A stretch of 64,000 nucleotides of DNA from a virus. Where the stretch lies: IMG/VR virus record IMGVR_UViG_3300027810_000002, positions 62,001-126,000 of that record; one strand, given 5' to 3'. Shown in pieces: positions 50,336 to 58,897 of the stretch (position 1 is the first letter of the stretch; each line of letters opens with the position of its first letter). The notes under the pieces were generated by a model. It searched no databases and had not been told where the DNA came from. It saw only the letters and a program-made list of their open reading frames with translations. Both the position numbers and the translations under genes were made by a program.

Positions 50336-51589
50336 TTACCTTAGATCGTCGGATTTTGCTTCGTATATTAAATTGATCTCGTCTCCGATTTCTAATTCAT
50401 ACCCTGCAATATCTCCATTCCAATATAATTGATCTCCTGATCTAATCTCTTCAACGCTTGCAGCCGCTAATCCGCTATTACCTGAAAAATACGCGTCTTT
50501 GTCTTTAGTTCCATCTCCAACTTCAACACTAAGTCCGTTTACTTCAACCATAACATAAGAATCTTGATATGGTGAATACGTTATTAGTATTCCTGTTGCA
50601 GAATGATTTCCTACAGATGCTGATGGGTTTATATTCTTATCAACGTACGTTAAGATACCACTTTCACTAGCAGCTCCGCCTCCTTCAAAATTAAAAGTGC
50701 TTCCGGCAGCATGTGCATCTAGCGTATATGTTACTTCTTGATCTATTTCCCATTCTGTTTTTGTAACACCAGGCCCTGCTGATGCCGCTTCCATTGTTAC
50801 ATGTACCTTTATACCATCGCTGTCATCGTCAATTCCATTTCCCGAGGTAATATCAACTCTTTCCCATGTCTCTATTTTATAAATAGCGTACAGGTTTGAA
50901 TCCGATTGATCTATTATTGTAATTACTCCACTTATTTTATCATTAGTTATTCTTTTCTCTAAAAAGTTTTCTAGAGTTGTTAATCTAGTGTTGTTTGAAT
51001 TTAAGTTTCTAAATATTATAGTTTTAACTGCCATTGGGTAATGGGAATCAACTGTTAAATACCCAGGTGCCGTTGGATTAGAACCATCGATCTCTTGTAT
51101 TGTAAACGTTCCCGTACTAGAAGGTGCTTGTATTATTGTAGTAGTTCCTCCACCTGTTTCTCCAGATGGATCTCCATTGTCTATTACTGGATTGTTAATA
51201 ACGTCTCCAAGTAATAGTCTTGGGAATACGTAGTTTTTAGGTTGCGGATAATAGTTTTCGTAGTATACGCTTATCTGTGCATATAATCTACCAGATGACA
51301 AGTGAGTTGAGTTAGTTTCGTTAATATTAAAACTTATTTTACCTGTATCGTCTACTAAATCAACGTCTAAATCAACAGAAACTCCTGAAATAGAAGGTCT
51401 TGAAAATTGCAAAACTTTTTTATCTTCAACGTAAAGAGCAACATTAAATGATGTTGGTTGATTTAAATTCAATACAGATCCTATAAAATCTTTATATAAT
51501 ATGATATCATATGTCTGTGAATTTCCTTGAATGAAGTTTGATCCCCCGTCAATAAATGCTATTATATCGTCCTTTGCTACGTAAGCCAT
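50336..51589 (-). CDS. Virion fibre/baseplate protein sharing a C-terminal knob
   Basis: 417 residues. The N-terminal part (about 1-130) has beta-sandwich character (YDIILYKDFIGSVLNLNQPTS, then FNVALYVEDKKVLQF). A Gly/Thr linker (SGETGGGTTTI) follows, then a central domain and a C-terminal module NHSATGILITYSPYQDSYVM, VEVNGLSVEVG and LYWNGDIAGYELEIGDEI that matches the end of the 254-residue fibre at 44.8 kb. Its leader carries ATATATATAAAAA. It may join fibres to the baseplate. Confidence 0.78.
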   Translation of the reverse strand: MAYVAKDDIIAFIDGGSNFIQGNSQTYDIILYKDFIGSVLNLNQPTSFNVALYVEDKKVLQFSRPSISGVSVDLDVDLVDDTGKISFNINETNSTHLSSGRLYAQISVYYENYYPQPKNYVFPRLLLGDVINNPVIDNGDPSGETGGGTTTIIQAPSSTGTFTIQEIDGSNPTAPGYLTVDSHYPMAVKTIIFRNLNSNNTRLTTLENFLEKRITNDKISGVITIIDQSDSNLYAIYKIETWERVDITSGNGIDDDSDGIKVHVTMEAASAGPGVTKTEWEIDQEVTYTLDAHAAGSTFNFEGGGAASESGILTYVDKNINPSASVGNHSATGILITYSPYQDSYVMVEVNGLSVEVGDGTKDKDAYFSGNSGLAAASVEEIRSGDQLYWNGDIAGYELEIGDEINLIYEAKSDDLR

Positions 51590-51631
51590 TTCTATTAAGT
51601 ATTTTTTATATATATTCTTTTAAATTTAACT

Positions 51632-52318
51632 TTATTTTGTTAATTTATTATAAAGTGAATATCGCAGAACTGGTAATATACATCCTTCTAAATCTTCTTT
51701 TAACTTATGGTCTACTCTCCAAAACCTATTATCATCCGATTTTAATTTTAAATTAGTAACATAGTCTATCATTTCTGGAATTCCAGATAATTCAATGTCT
51801 ACATTTTTTAGTTGCATATCTTTCCACTCCCCTACTAATCTATAAGGATTATTATAAGAATAAGTTAATATATTATTATGATTTTTGTTTATTAGAAAAA
51901 CTATTCCTTTTGTTTTAGTAGGCATTTTATGAGGAATCTCAGTGATTATCATTTTTGACATGATTGCTCTCCACTTAACTCTTACCATTCTGAATAATGC
52001 TTCGAATTCTTCTATTGCAATTTCTACTAAATTATATATGTGAAATATTTCGTCTTGGGAATCTGGGTATTCGTAATCTAACGACATCGTGTCTAGATTA
52101 ATACCTGTAAGAACCTTTAATCTATCATCGATTTCACTCTTTTGGTTCTTGAGTTTATATAAGTCTTCTAACTGATATTCAACTTCAATAAGTGCGTCAT
52201 AGATCAATCCGGCCTTGATCATAGATTTTATCTTTTGAGTTGCCCCTAAAAGTTTATATCTTTTTAATTCAAAGTCGAAAGGTAAATCTGTAAGCCAATT
52301 CTTTTCTAATACGTTCAT
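51632..52318 (-). CDS. Hypothetical protein
   Basis: 228 residues. Helical N-terminal half (LKRYKLLGATQKIKSMIKAG, then EYQLEDLYKLKNQKSEIDD) and a mixed C-terminal part (KGIVFLINKNHNNILTYSYN). No family recognised. It lies between the fibre block and the ClpP block with no obvious motif. Confidence 0.65.
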   Translation of the reverse strand: MNVLEKNWLTDLPFDFELKRYKLLGATQKIKSMIKAGLIYDALIEVEYQLEDLYKLKNQKSEIDDRLKVLTGINLDTMSLDYEYPDSQDEIFHIYNLVEIAIEEFEALFRMVRVKWRAIMSKMIITEIPHKMPTKTKGIVFLINKNHNNILTYSYNNPYRLVGEWKDMQLKNVDIELSGIPEMIDYVTNLKLKSDDNRFWRVDHKLKEDLEGCILPVLRYSLYNKLTK

Positions 52319-52369
52319 GAATATATTTATTCATATTTTTCTCGAGTATTAGTAAAAATTAAACTTATA

Positions 52370-52684
52370 TTATAAAGTTTTTTTGTTTTTATTTTCTTCT
52401 TTAGTATTACTTTGTTTATTTAAACTAGTATTACTAAGGGTAAGTCCCCACTGTAGAATAAACCATTGAGCTTCTTTGATCGCCATAAATTTATTTATTT
52501 TTAAAACTTCTCTAATCCTATTAACACAGTGTTCGATAAAGGCGTCTTCTTCCACCTTGGTTGTCTTGTATTCCATGTACCATTGTGGATTATTTTTAAC
52601 ATCCTCATACGTTACATTGTGTGGTTTTAACTGCTCGTTAATTAATTCAACGAAAAGCTCTTTTGTTTTTTCTCGCTTTGTCAT
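52370..52684 (-). CDS. Small conserved phage protein, unknown
   Basis: 104 residues. NPQWYMEYKTTKVEEDAFIE, then VNRIREVLKINKFMAIKEA and WFILQWGL resemble a short protein recurrent in myoviruses without a known role. The C-terminus is a Lys/Asn-rich tail (NTKEENKNKKTL). Weakly supported beyond the reading frame. Confidence 0.62.
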   Translation of the reverse strand: MTKREKTKELFVELINEQLKPHNVTYEDVKNNPQWYMEYKTTKVEEDAFIEHCVNRIREVLKINKFMAIKEAQWFILQWGLTLSNTSLNKQSNTKEENKNKKTL

Positions 52685-52709
52685 ATTACTTTATTATTTT
52701 ATTAATATA

Positions 52710-52904
52710 TTATAATGATATAAGAGTAGCAAAAGCATCTCTATCACTGAGTCCTATAAAGTCATCAATTAATAGAGATACCATTACTGCATCGTTCATC
52801 GGATTGAAAGAAACTTCTACAGGTTCTATTAGATTATTATAATCCTTTAATATCGTATTAAGATACTCTAATTTTTCTTGTTTAACGTAAAAATATACTT
52901 TCAT
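52710..52904 (-). CDS. Short hypothetical protein
   Basis: 64 residues, MKVYFYVKQEKLEYLNTILK..., with two strands and a helix (possible ferredoxin-like half). It sits 17 bases after the ClpP gene's stop. No family recognised. Confidence 0.58.
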   Translation of the reverse strand: MKVYFYVKQEKLEYLNTILKDYNNLIEPVEVSFNPMNDAVMVSLLIDDFIGLSDRDAFATLISL

Positions 52905-52921
52905 AATCCTATACTATTATA

Positions 52922-53590
52922 TTATCTTTTTTTAATAATCTCATCAATGATCCCGTACTTCTTAGCTTCAGCAGCACTCAACCAGAAATCTCTAGTAGCG
53001 TCTTTCATTACTACCTCAGGCTTTTTACCACAGTATTCTCCTAATAAAACAAACAACTCTTTGTTTACATCTTGCCAGTTTTTCCAATCAATCTCAGCAT
53101 CCTGTATATTTCCACTGAAACCCCCAGAAGACTGGTGTAACATTGTTGTGGAGTGCTTTAGTGACATTCTCTTACCTTTAGTTCCTGCTCCTAATAATAC
53201 TGAACCCATTGATGCGGCCATCCCTGTGTTGATCGTACGTATATCACACTTAATGTAATCCATAACATCTACCATAGAAAGTCCTGATTTAACAGAACCT
53301 CCTGGCGAATCAATATGCATTGTGATATCTCCCTCTGAAGTCGTATCTAAAAACATTAATTGAGCTTGTACTATTGTAGACATATTGTCATTAACTGGAC
53401 CAGCGACCCATAGTAATCTATCCATCATCAATCTTGAAAAGATATCCATCTGAGTTGCTCTCAATTCTCTTTCCTCTAAAATATAAGGAGTCATCGAGTT
53501 TTCAATCTGCTTTTCATAATAGTTCATGTTAGAAGAACTAACGTTGTGATCGCTTATCGCGTACTTTTTAAACTCGTTACTGTAATTCAT
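52922..53590 (-). CDS. clpP: ClpP protease subunit
   Basis: 222 residues. Catalytic triad visible: Ser127 in GMAASMGSVLL, His152 in TMLHQSSGG and Asp201 in TRDFWLSA. IDSPGGSV at 93-100 is the oxyanion strand. The N-terminal 40 residues are longer than usual for the mature form and may be a propeptide. It is paired with the ClpC-like unfoldase at 54.8-56.8 kb, giving a complete phage protease. It overlaps the UVR-motif gene by 14 bases. Confidence 0.93.
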   Translation of the reverse strand: MNYSNEFKKYAISDHNVSSSNMNYYEKQIENSMTPYILEERELRATQMDIFSRLMMDRLLWVAGPVNDNMSTIVQAQLMFLDTTSEGDITMHIDSPGGSVKSGLSMVDVMDYIKCDIRTINTGMAASMGSVLLGAGTKGKRMSLKHSTTMLHQSSGGFSGNIQDAEIDWKNWQDVNKELFVLLGEYCGKKPEVVMKDATRDFWLSAAEAKKYGIIDEIIKKR

Positions 53591-53888
53591 ATTCTTTAAT
53601 TAAGTTTGTTATTTTTTCACAGGCTTCATACTCTTCCTGTTCTTTATAGTATTGTAATGACATTAACAATGATTTCGCGTACCCTTCTTTTTCTAACTTA
53701 GCTTCCATAGTGGTTCCGTCAGTATCTACAAAATAGCATAAAATATTTATTTCATAATTACTTTTTATATTAAAATCTATAAACTCTATCATTCTTTTAT
53801 AGAACGCGTCAGTATCTATTACTGGCCCGTGCTTAGATTCTAAGAAACCATTATCGTGTATATCAAAGTATGGTATTTCTCCTATCAT
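53577..53888 (-). CDS. Small protein with C-terminal UVR-like motif (4)
   Basis: 103 residues. MIGEIPYFDIHDNGFLESKH, then a strand pair (NYEINILCYFVDTDGTTMEA), ending SLQYYKEQEEYEACEKITNL, the UVR-like motif. It lies directly between ClpP and the thymidylate-synthase-family gene and overlaps ClpP. That makes it the best candidate for a Clp adaptor among the four such proteins in the window (inference). Confidence 0.7.
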   Translation of the reverse strand: MIGEIPYFDIHDNGFLESKHGPVIDTDAFYKRMIEFIDFNIKSNYEINILCYFVDTDGTTMEAKLEKEGYAKSLLMSLQYYKEQEEYEACEKITNLIKEYELQ

Positions 53889-53892
53889 AATA

Positions 53893-54747
53893 TTATGTTA
53901 ATCTAATATTAAGATATTCTCTTAATATATTATTATATGTTATTTGTTTACTTTTATTTCCAACAGCTTCATTAATATCTTTCATGAAATTAATACCATA
54001 TTCTGTTAATAACATATTATCTTTCGTAAGATTGAATAAAGGATTTTCAATATTCATTGTGTAATTACTACCTTGCTTTTCGCTTTCTGATACAATTTTA
54101 GAAGACATATCAAAATGTCTTTCGTAAAAATGAATATTATCTGCACAGTGGTAGTATGTTCCTAGTTCTAATTCTGGGTAAGTTTCTAATAACCACAATC
54201 TCATATGTTGGTGTATGAAACTAAAGTAAGGTGCATCGAATGTAAGGCCATAGAATATATCATTAGATCTCATTTGAACTTTCATATTCAATTTATTGTC
54301 TCTAATAAAAAAGTTGAGATACATTGTACATACAAAATCTTTATTACCTTCAAATTGAAATTTAGGTTGGTTTAAGAATGATATTGCTTGTCTTGTATTC
54401 TTGTCTGACTTTAAAGAATCTAATGCCCATTGTAATTGGCCACCTAATAATAGGTAACCGTAATTAGAATTGATCTCATTAGAATTTGGATTAGTTAAAG
54501 TAGACCACATTCCTGAAAATTGACCAATGTAATCTACATCACGATCTCTATTAAGATACCAGCACAACTCTCCACCGAAATATTTCCAATTAAAAGATCT
54601 GCTATCAAAATGCGCAATCGTTTGTGTAGGATCAAACTCTAGGGTTTGAACAGTAAGTTCCTTAACCTTCATATCTCGAGGTTGAGAAACACTACCGTCA
54701 TGTTCTATATCTAAAATTAAATCTTTGAATTTATCGTTAAATGTCAT
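53893..54747 (-). CDS. Thymidylate-synthase-family enzyme, possibly dCMP-specific
   Basis: 284 residues. Family landmarks: RQAISFLNQ at about 119, catalytic Cys140 in DFVCTMYL, MRSNDIFYGLTFD at 159-171 (Arg160, Ser161, Asp163), and the sugar-binding His206 and Tyr208 in CADNIHFYERHF. At the place of the Asn that reads the uracil ring in ThyA (Asn177 in E. coli), this protein has Asp171 (FD instead of FN). In known enzymes that change goes with dCMP use, as in dCMP hydroxymethylases. ThyA or a modified-base enzyme therefore both remain possible. Confidence 0.8.
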   Translation of the reverse strand: MTFNDKFKDLILDIEHDGSVSQPRDMKVKELTVQTLEFDPTQTIAHFDSRSFNWKYFGGELCWYLNRDRDVDYIGQFSGMWSTLTNPNSNEINSNYGYLLLGGQLQWALDSLKSDKNTRQAISFLNQPKFQFEGNKDFVCTMYLNFFIRDNKLNMKVQMRSNDIFYGLTFDAPYFSFIHQHMRLWLLETYPELELGTYYHCADNIHFYERHFDMSSKIVSESEKQGSNYTMNIENPLFNLTKDNMLLTEYGINFMKDINEAVGNKSKQITYNNILREYLNIRLT

Positions 54748-54785
54748 ATATTATATTATTAAAGTAACTTACTAATATTATACTA

Positions 54786-56762
54786 CTATTTTAAAGAAAG
54801 TTTATCTTCTCCTTTTTTATGCGATATTGAATAAACCTTAGTTCCCATTACCATTTTCTTATCTATGATAGCGTCTGCTAAAATATCTTCTACATAATTT
54901 TGAACTGCTCTTTTTAGAGGACGTGCTCCATATAGTGGATCATATCCTTGTTCTGCTAAGAATGCTTTTGCAGGTTTATTGATTTTAATGGAATATCCTT
55001 GTTTTTCTAATCTAGTGATAACTTTATTTAATTCAATATCTACAATCTCCATCATATTATCTTTGCTTAAAGAATTAAATAAGATCATGTCATCTAATCT
55101 ATTTAAGAATTCAGGTGCAAACTTATTTTTAAGTTCTTTTCTGATAATAGATTCTACATGAGATTTCTGAGTAGCCATTGAACTATGACTTTCAAATCCT
55201 ATTCCTGCTCCGAAGTCTGAAACTTTCTTAGCACCTACGTTTGATGTCATTATAATAATAGTATTAGTGAAATCTACGGTTCTTCCTAGAGAATCTGTTA
55301 ATCTACCCTCGTCTAATACTTGCAATAGTGTATTGAATGTATCTGGATGTGCTTTTTCAACCTCATCAAATAATACAACCGAATAAGGTTTACGTCTTAC
55401 TTGTTCTGTTAATTGTCCACCACTCTCATGTCCAACATATCCAGGAGGAGATCCGATTAATTTAGAAACATTAAACTTTTCTTGATATTCTGACATATCA
55501 ATTCTAATAATAGAATCTTCATCGCCAAAATAATAGTTTGCTAAAGCTTTAACTGTTTCTGTTTTACCAACTCCAGTAGGACCAATAAACATAAAAGAAC
55601 CGATTGGTTTTTTAGATGAACTAACACCGGCTCTAGATCTTTTAATTACTTTACATAATCCAGTAACTGCAGTATCTTGTCCGATTATCATTGACTTAAG
55701 TTTAGCTTCCATGTCTGTAATTACTTTACTTTCGTCGTCTGTCATTCTAGAAATTGGAATTCCAGTTGCATCTGAAATTGTTTCAGCGATATCATCATAT
55801 GTTACAGGGCGTCTGTTAATTCTTAAATCACTTTGCCAATCCGCAATAGTTTTATCAATAAGATCTCTTTGTTTTATTTCAGCGTCTCTGTATTTTGCTG
55901 CTTTTTCATAATCTTGTTCTTCGACTGCAGATAGTTTTTGAGACTTTACTACTTCAATATTTTTCTCAGCCTCTTTAATATTTTCTGGCATTTTAACCTG
56001 AGATAGGTGTACTTTTGCGCCAGCTTCATCCATTAAATCGATTGCTTTGTCTGGTAATTCTCTAGAAGTAACATATCTATCAGAAAGTTCAACACATGCT
56101 TTCAGTGCTTCATCTGTATATTCTACTGCGTGATATTCTTCGTAGTTATCTTTAATTCTATTTAAGATCTCGATAGAATCTTCAATTGAAGGTGGATCAA
56201 TAAAAACTTCTTGGAATCTTCTAGTAAGTGCTCCATCAGTTTCTATATTTTCTCTGTATTCATCGAGGGTTGTTGCGCCAATACACTGTACCTGTCCTCT
56301 TGCAAGAGCTGGTTTTAAAATATTACTAGCATCTAAAGAACCGCTAACTCCACCAGCTCCTACCATTGTGTGAATCTCATCAACAAAGATTATAATATCC
56401 GGATTAGCCTTTAGCTCATCAACAATCTTTTTCATTCTCTCTTCAAATTCTCCACGGTATTTAGTACCTGCCACAATCGTCGACATATTTAAAGAGATTA
56501 CTCTTTTACCTGTAAGCGTCATTGCTACTTTTTTATCAACAATTCTTTGTGCTATAGCCTCGACCAGCGCCGTTTTACCTACACCAGGATCTCCTAATAT
56601 AATTGGGTTGTTCTTCTTTCTTCTAGAAAGGATTTGACAAATTCTATAAACCTCTTTGTCTCTTCCAATAATAGGATCTAATTTACCCTCAGCTGCTTGA
56701 GCTGTTAAGTCTTCTCCAAATTGATCTATTAACGGTGTTTTTGCTTGTTTCTTATTTGCCAT
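54786..56762 (-). CDS. clpC: ClpC/ClpA-like AAA+ unfoldase lacking the N-terminal Clp-N domain
   Basis: 658 residues with two AAA+ modules. D1: Walker A GDPGVGKT at 57-64 and Walker B IIIFVDE at 123-129. A middle segment EEQDYEKAAKYRDAEIKQRD (about 281-300) is a UVR motif as in ClpC. D2: Walker A GPTGVGKT at 394-401 and Walker B VVLFDE at 462-467. An IGF loop (GIGFESHS, about 520-527) before APEFLNRLDD is the ClpP-docking signature. The about 150-residue Clp-N substrate-binding domain is missing, so substrates must arrive another way. ClpP is nearby. Confidence 0.93.
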   Translation of the reverse strand: MANKKQAKTPLIDQFGEDLTAQAAEGKLDPIIGRDKEVYRICQILSRRKKNNPIILGDPGVGKTALVEAIAQRIVDKKVAMTLTGKRVISLNMSTIVAGTKYRGEFEERMKKIVDELKANPDIIIFVDEIHTMVGAGGVSGSLDASNILKPALARGQVQCIGATTLDEYRENIETDGALTRRFQEVFIDPPSIEDSIEILNRIKDNYEEYHAVEYTDEALKACVELSDRYVTSRELPDKAIDLMDEAGAKVHLSQVKMPENIKEAEKNIEVVKSQKLSAVEEQDYEKAAKYRDAEIKQRDLIDKTIADWQSDLRINRRPVTYDDIAETISDATGIPISRMTDDESKVITDMEAKLKSMIIGQDTAVTGLCKVIKRSRAGVSSSKKPIGSFMFIGPTGVGKTETVKALANYYFGDEDSIIRIDMSEYQEKFNVSKLIGSPPGYVGHESGGQLTEQVRRKPYSVVLFDEVEKAHPDTFNTLLQVLDEGRLTDSLGRTVDFTNTIIIMTSNVGAKKVSDFGAGIGFESHSSMATQKSHVESIIRKELKNKFAPEFLNRLDDMILFNSLSKDNMMEIVDIELNKVITRLEKQGYSIKINKPAKAFLAEQGYDPLYGARPLKRAVQNYVEDILADAIIDKKMVMGTKVYSISHKKGEDKLSLK

Positions 56763-56829
56763 GTTCTTAATTAGTATTTATAGTTATTATAACGAATAAA
56801 CTGGATTTGTTTATTTATTAGTGAAAAAA

Positions 56830-56856
56830 AAAGAGCCAGTGGTTAACTAGCTCTTT
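56830..56856 (-). terminator. Rho-independent terminator upstream of the ClpC gene
   Basis: AAAGAGC (56830-56836) pairs with GCTCTTT (56850-56856), with an inner AGT/ACT pair and a short loop. A minus-strand T-run follows. It ends transcription from the gene at 56.9-57.2 kb. Confidence 0.82.
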
Positions 56857-56940
56857 TATAAAAATCTATGTGGTTAAATGAATCTAACGCAGCACTGTTA
56901 AATATCGTTCTGATTTATATATCTATTTTTTACGAGCAAT

Positions 56941-57156
56941 TTAAAAATTTACAGATCTCATAGTACATTGAGAACAAACTACAGCTGAGGTATTTTCAGT
57001 TACTTCTGTCCATTCTTTACATCGAGTCTCACCGTCGTTTGGCGCCCACTGAGGATATCTGCTTTCTTCCAAATCGGAATTCATACAAATCATCGTGATA
57101 GTTTTGTCGGTCTTTTTAGTTTTCCAAACTTTCGTCATCTTTTTCTTCTTGGTCAT
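56941..57156 (-). CDS. Short Cys-containing protein, possible zinc ribbon
   Basis: 71 residues: Lys-rich N-terminus (MTKKKKMTKVWKTKKTDKT), then MICMNSDLEESRY, a Trp/Pro stretch, TRCKEW and VVCSQCTMRS near the end. The Cys set (M-I-C, R-C-K, C-S-Q-C) could bind zinc. It is first on the minus strand after the large non-coding stretch. No family recognised. Confidence 0.62.
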   Translation of the reverse strand: MTKKKKMTKVWKTKKTDKTITMICMNSDLEESRYPQWAPNDGETRCKEWTEVTENTSAVVCSQCTMRSVNF

Positions 57157-58262
57157 AATATATTATTATTTGATTATTATACTTAAATATTACCTTTTGT
57201 TTCTATTTTATTATTCCTTAATTCTCAGAGTTGTTAGAGTTATTCATAGGATTCTTTGGGGGAATTAAAAATTTTTATTTTTGCAGCTTCTCATTTATTC
57301 CACCTCCACCTTCTTTATTATTTACTTAAAGTAGTTTAAACGTTATTCAAAGTCTGGGAAAATAATTTTCAGCAACATTCAAAAACTAAAAAAACCCAAA
57401 AACCCAAATCAATACCAACACTATATCGTAGGTTCCCACTCACAGGTTAGGATCCCTAGAAGAACCCTCAGCCTAGGAGGTACCCTCGGAGAAAATATCA
57501 GGGGGTGTTCCACCCAACCTCTCACGTCACACTTGGGGACCGCAGGGGATGGACCCCACTAGTACACACACCACTCTGAAGAACCCTCTTTAAAAGTTGG
57601 CGCAGAGTACATGTGAGATTTGGGTTTTTCCCTTTTTTCTTCCAAGCCCTCTTATACTTACTAGTCCTTATAGAATACTATAGAATATTTCTTTTATATC
57701 TTATAGGTTCTCTATCCTGATAGAACAAGTAGACGGCGCCAACCTGCCTTTTTCGGGGTGCTTTCTTTTTGGGTTATTTGAGGGGTACTTTAAAAGGGGA
57801 CTGTGAGTGCTTGGAACCGATGTGAGTGCTTAGATCCTCTGATTGTAGTGAGTGCTTGGAGTTGGCCTCTCCCTCCCTATTCAACCTTCAAGCTTAAAGA
57901 CATAAGTTATATTCACAGGTACCAGATTTGTTTCATAATTTGTAAACTTTTTTTATTAACAGTTCTCGGAGGGTACTAGGAAGAGGGCGCCCCGCCCGAC
58001 GGGGTCTAGGGGGTCACTCCCACCCGGGGGATATTTCGGGGACTGGAGCACTTTCGCGGTTATATTATTGAGTGTAGGGGGATGGGATCCTTAGAGGGTA
58101 CCTCTGAGATCTCAAAGAGTACTCCCCATTGGTTTGGAAGGGTTCTTTTCCCGGGAGACCAGATGGTGCCCATTGAGTAAAGTGTTTTTTGATATATGTT
58201 TATTATTAATAGTAGTCATAGCCCTTGACCCCCCTCCCCTGGAGCCATGGTAAATTCAGGAA
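57157..58262. other. Gene-poor stretch with higher GC, many G/C runs and short repeats
   Basis: About 1.1 kb with no convincing frame on either strand. From about 57420 the sequence has many G and C runs and clusters of GGATCC, GGTACC and CTAGG-like words, unlike the AT-rich genes around it. Three copies of GTGAGTGCTTRGA lie at 57803, 57822 and 57848. A hairpin CCCCG-CCCGA-CGGGG lies at 57990-58004. It sits where gene direction changes. An untranslated RNA, an origin or a packaging site are possibilities; nothing here decides. Confidence 0.5.
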
Positions 58263-58712
58263 CTATCTCCTGAACTTGGGTATTTGCGGCTTTGGTACTT
58301 TGGGTGTTGGAGTCCCCCCAAGCTTGGGTACGTTCGGCGTGGGTTGGTTGGCTTTGGGTCTTTGAGCCGTTGGAGAGCCTGGAGCGCCTGGGCTTGCGGG
58401 TTGCCCCTTGCCTGGTTGGCCGTCAGGATTCATGGTACTCTGCATCTTGTCGCTTGCCTTACCCATGGCATAGTTCCACGCTTTGTCTTTAGCCCACTCT
58501 TTTCCACGACTCCACTTGTCCCCTACCCAGTCGCTAAATCCGCGCTCAGGTGCTTCCCCAGCATTGACCTGAGGGGGTGCTACAGGGGTTGCCTTGGGCC
58601 TGTTGATCGAGGGCTTCCCTAGGGAGCTCTTTTGATTAGCCTGAGTGTTAGCCCCCTGGGTGTTACTCTGTACCTGTGAGTTTAATTTAGCTTGTGGGCT
58701 CTGGTTGATCAT
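58263..58712 (-). CDS. Pro/Gln/Lys-rich low-complexity protein
   Basis: 149 residues: a Gln/Asn-rich start (INQSPQAKLNSQVQSNTQGA), a Pro-rich middle, an aromatic/basic helix (GFSDWVGDKWSRGKEWAKDKA) and a Pro/Lys-rich C-terminus ending VPKPQIPKFRR. Its composition is unlike ordinary enzymes and its DNA is more GC-rich than the neighbours. The start overlaps a short upstream gene by 26 bases. It may be a disordered virion or scaffold-type protein; it could also be a partly spurious frame. Confidence 0.5.
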   Translation of the reverse strand: MINQSPQAKLNSQVQSNTQGANTQANQKSSLGKPSINRPKATPVAPPQVNAGEAPERGFSDWVGDKWSRGKEWAKDKAWNYAMGKASDKMQSTMNPDGQPGKGQPASPGAPGSPTAQRPKANQPTPNVPKLGGTPTPKVPKPQIPKFRR

Positions 58713-58827
58713 AGGTTAACTGGTCTAGTTGTTGATTTAGTTTAGGTATAGACTTGTCATAGGGGTTGGATAGCTTAAGTGCTATAATACGATTTCTTAA
58801 CTCTACTATCTGGTCTTGCTTGTTCAT
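58687..58827 (-). CDS. Short coiled protein (46 aa) overlapping the Pro-rich gene
   Basis: A frame from the ATG at 58825-58827 to a TAA at 58687-58689: MNKQDQIVELRNRIIALKLS, then NPYDKSIPKLNQQLDQLTYD. The heptad-like helix and the 26-base overlap with the next start suggest coupled translation. No family recognised. Confidence 0.5.
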   Translation of the reverse strand: MNKQDQIVELRNRIIALKLSNPYDKSIPKLNQQLDQLTYDQPEPTS

Positions 58828-58897
58828 ACTCTCTATTTGGTTTTAATTAGGTTCTTTATTCATGCCCCCAGGTGGTTCACTCTGGGAACACTATATA

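Noticed and set aside
57157-58262. A tRNA in the GC-rich stretch
   Set aside because: I looked for cloverleaf-compatible arms and a T-loop GTTC...; none could be put together with a credible anticodon arm.
58284-58622. Plus-strand frame of 112 codons opposite the Pro-rich gene
   Set aside because: The minus-strand frame has the better composition and coupling with the short gene upstream, though neither strand is certain.
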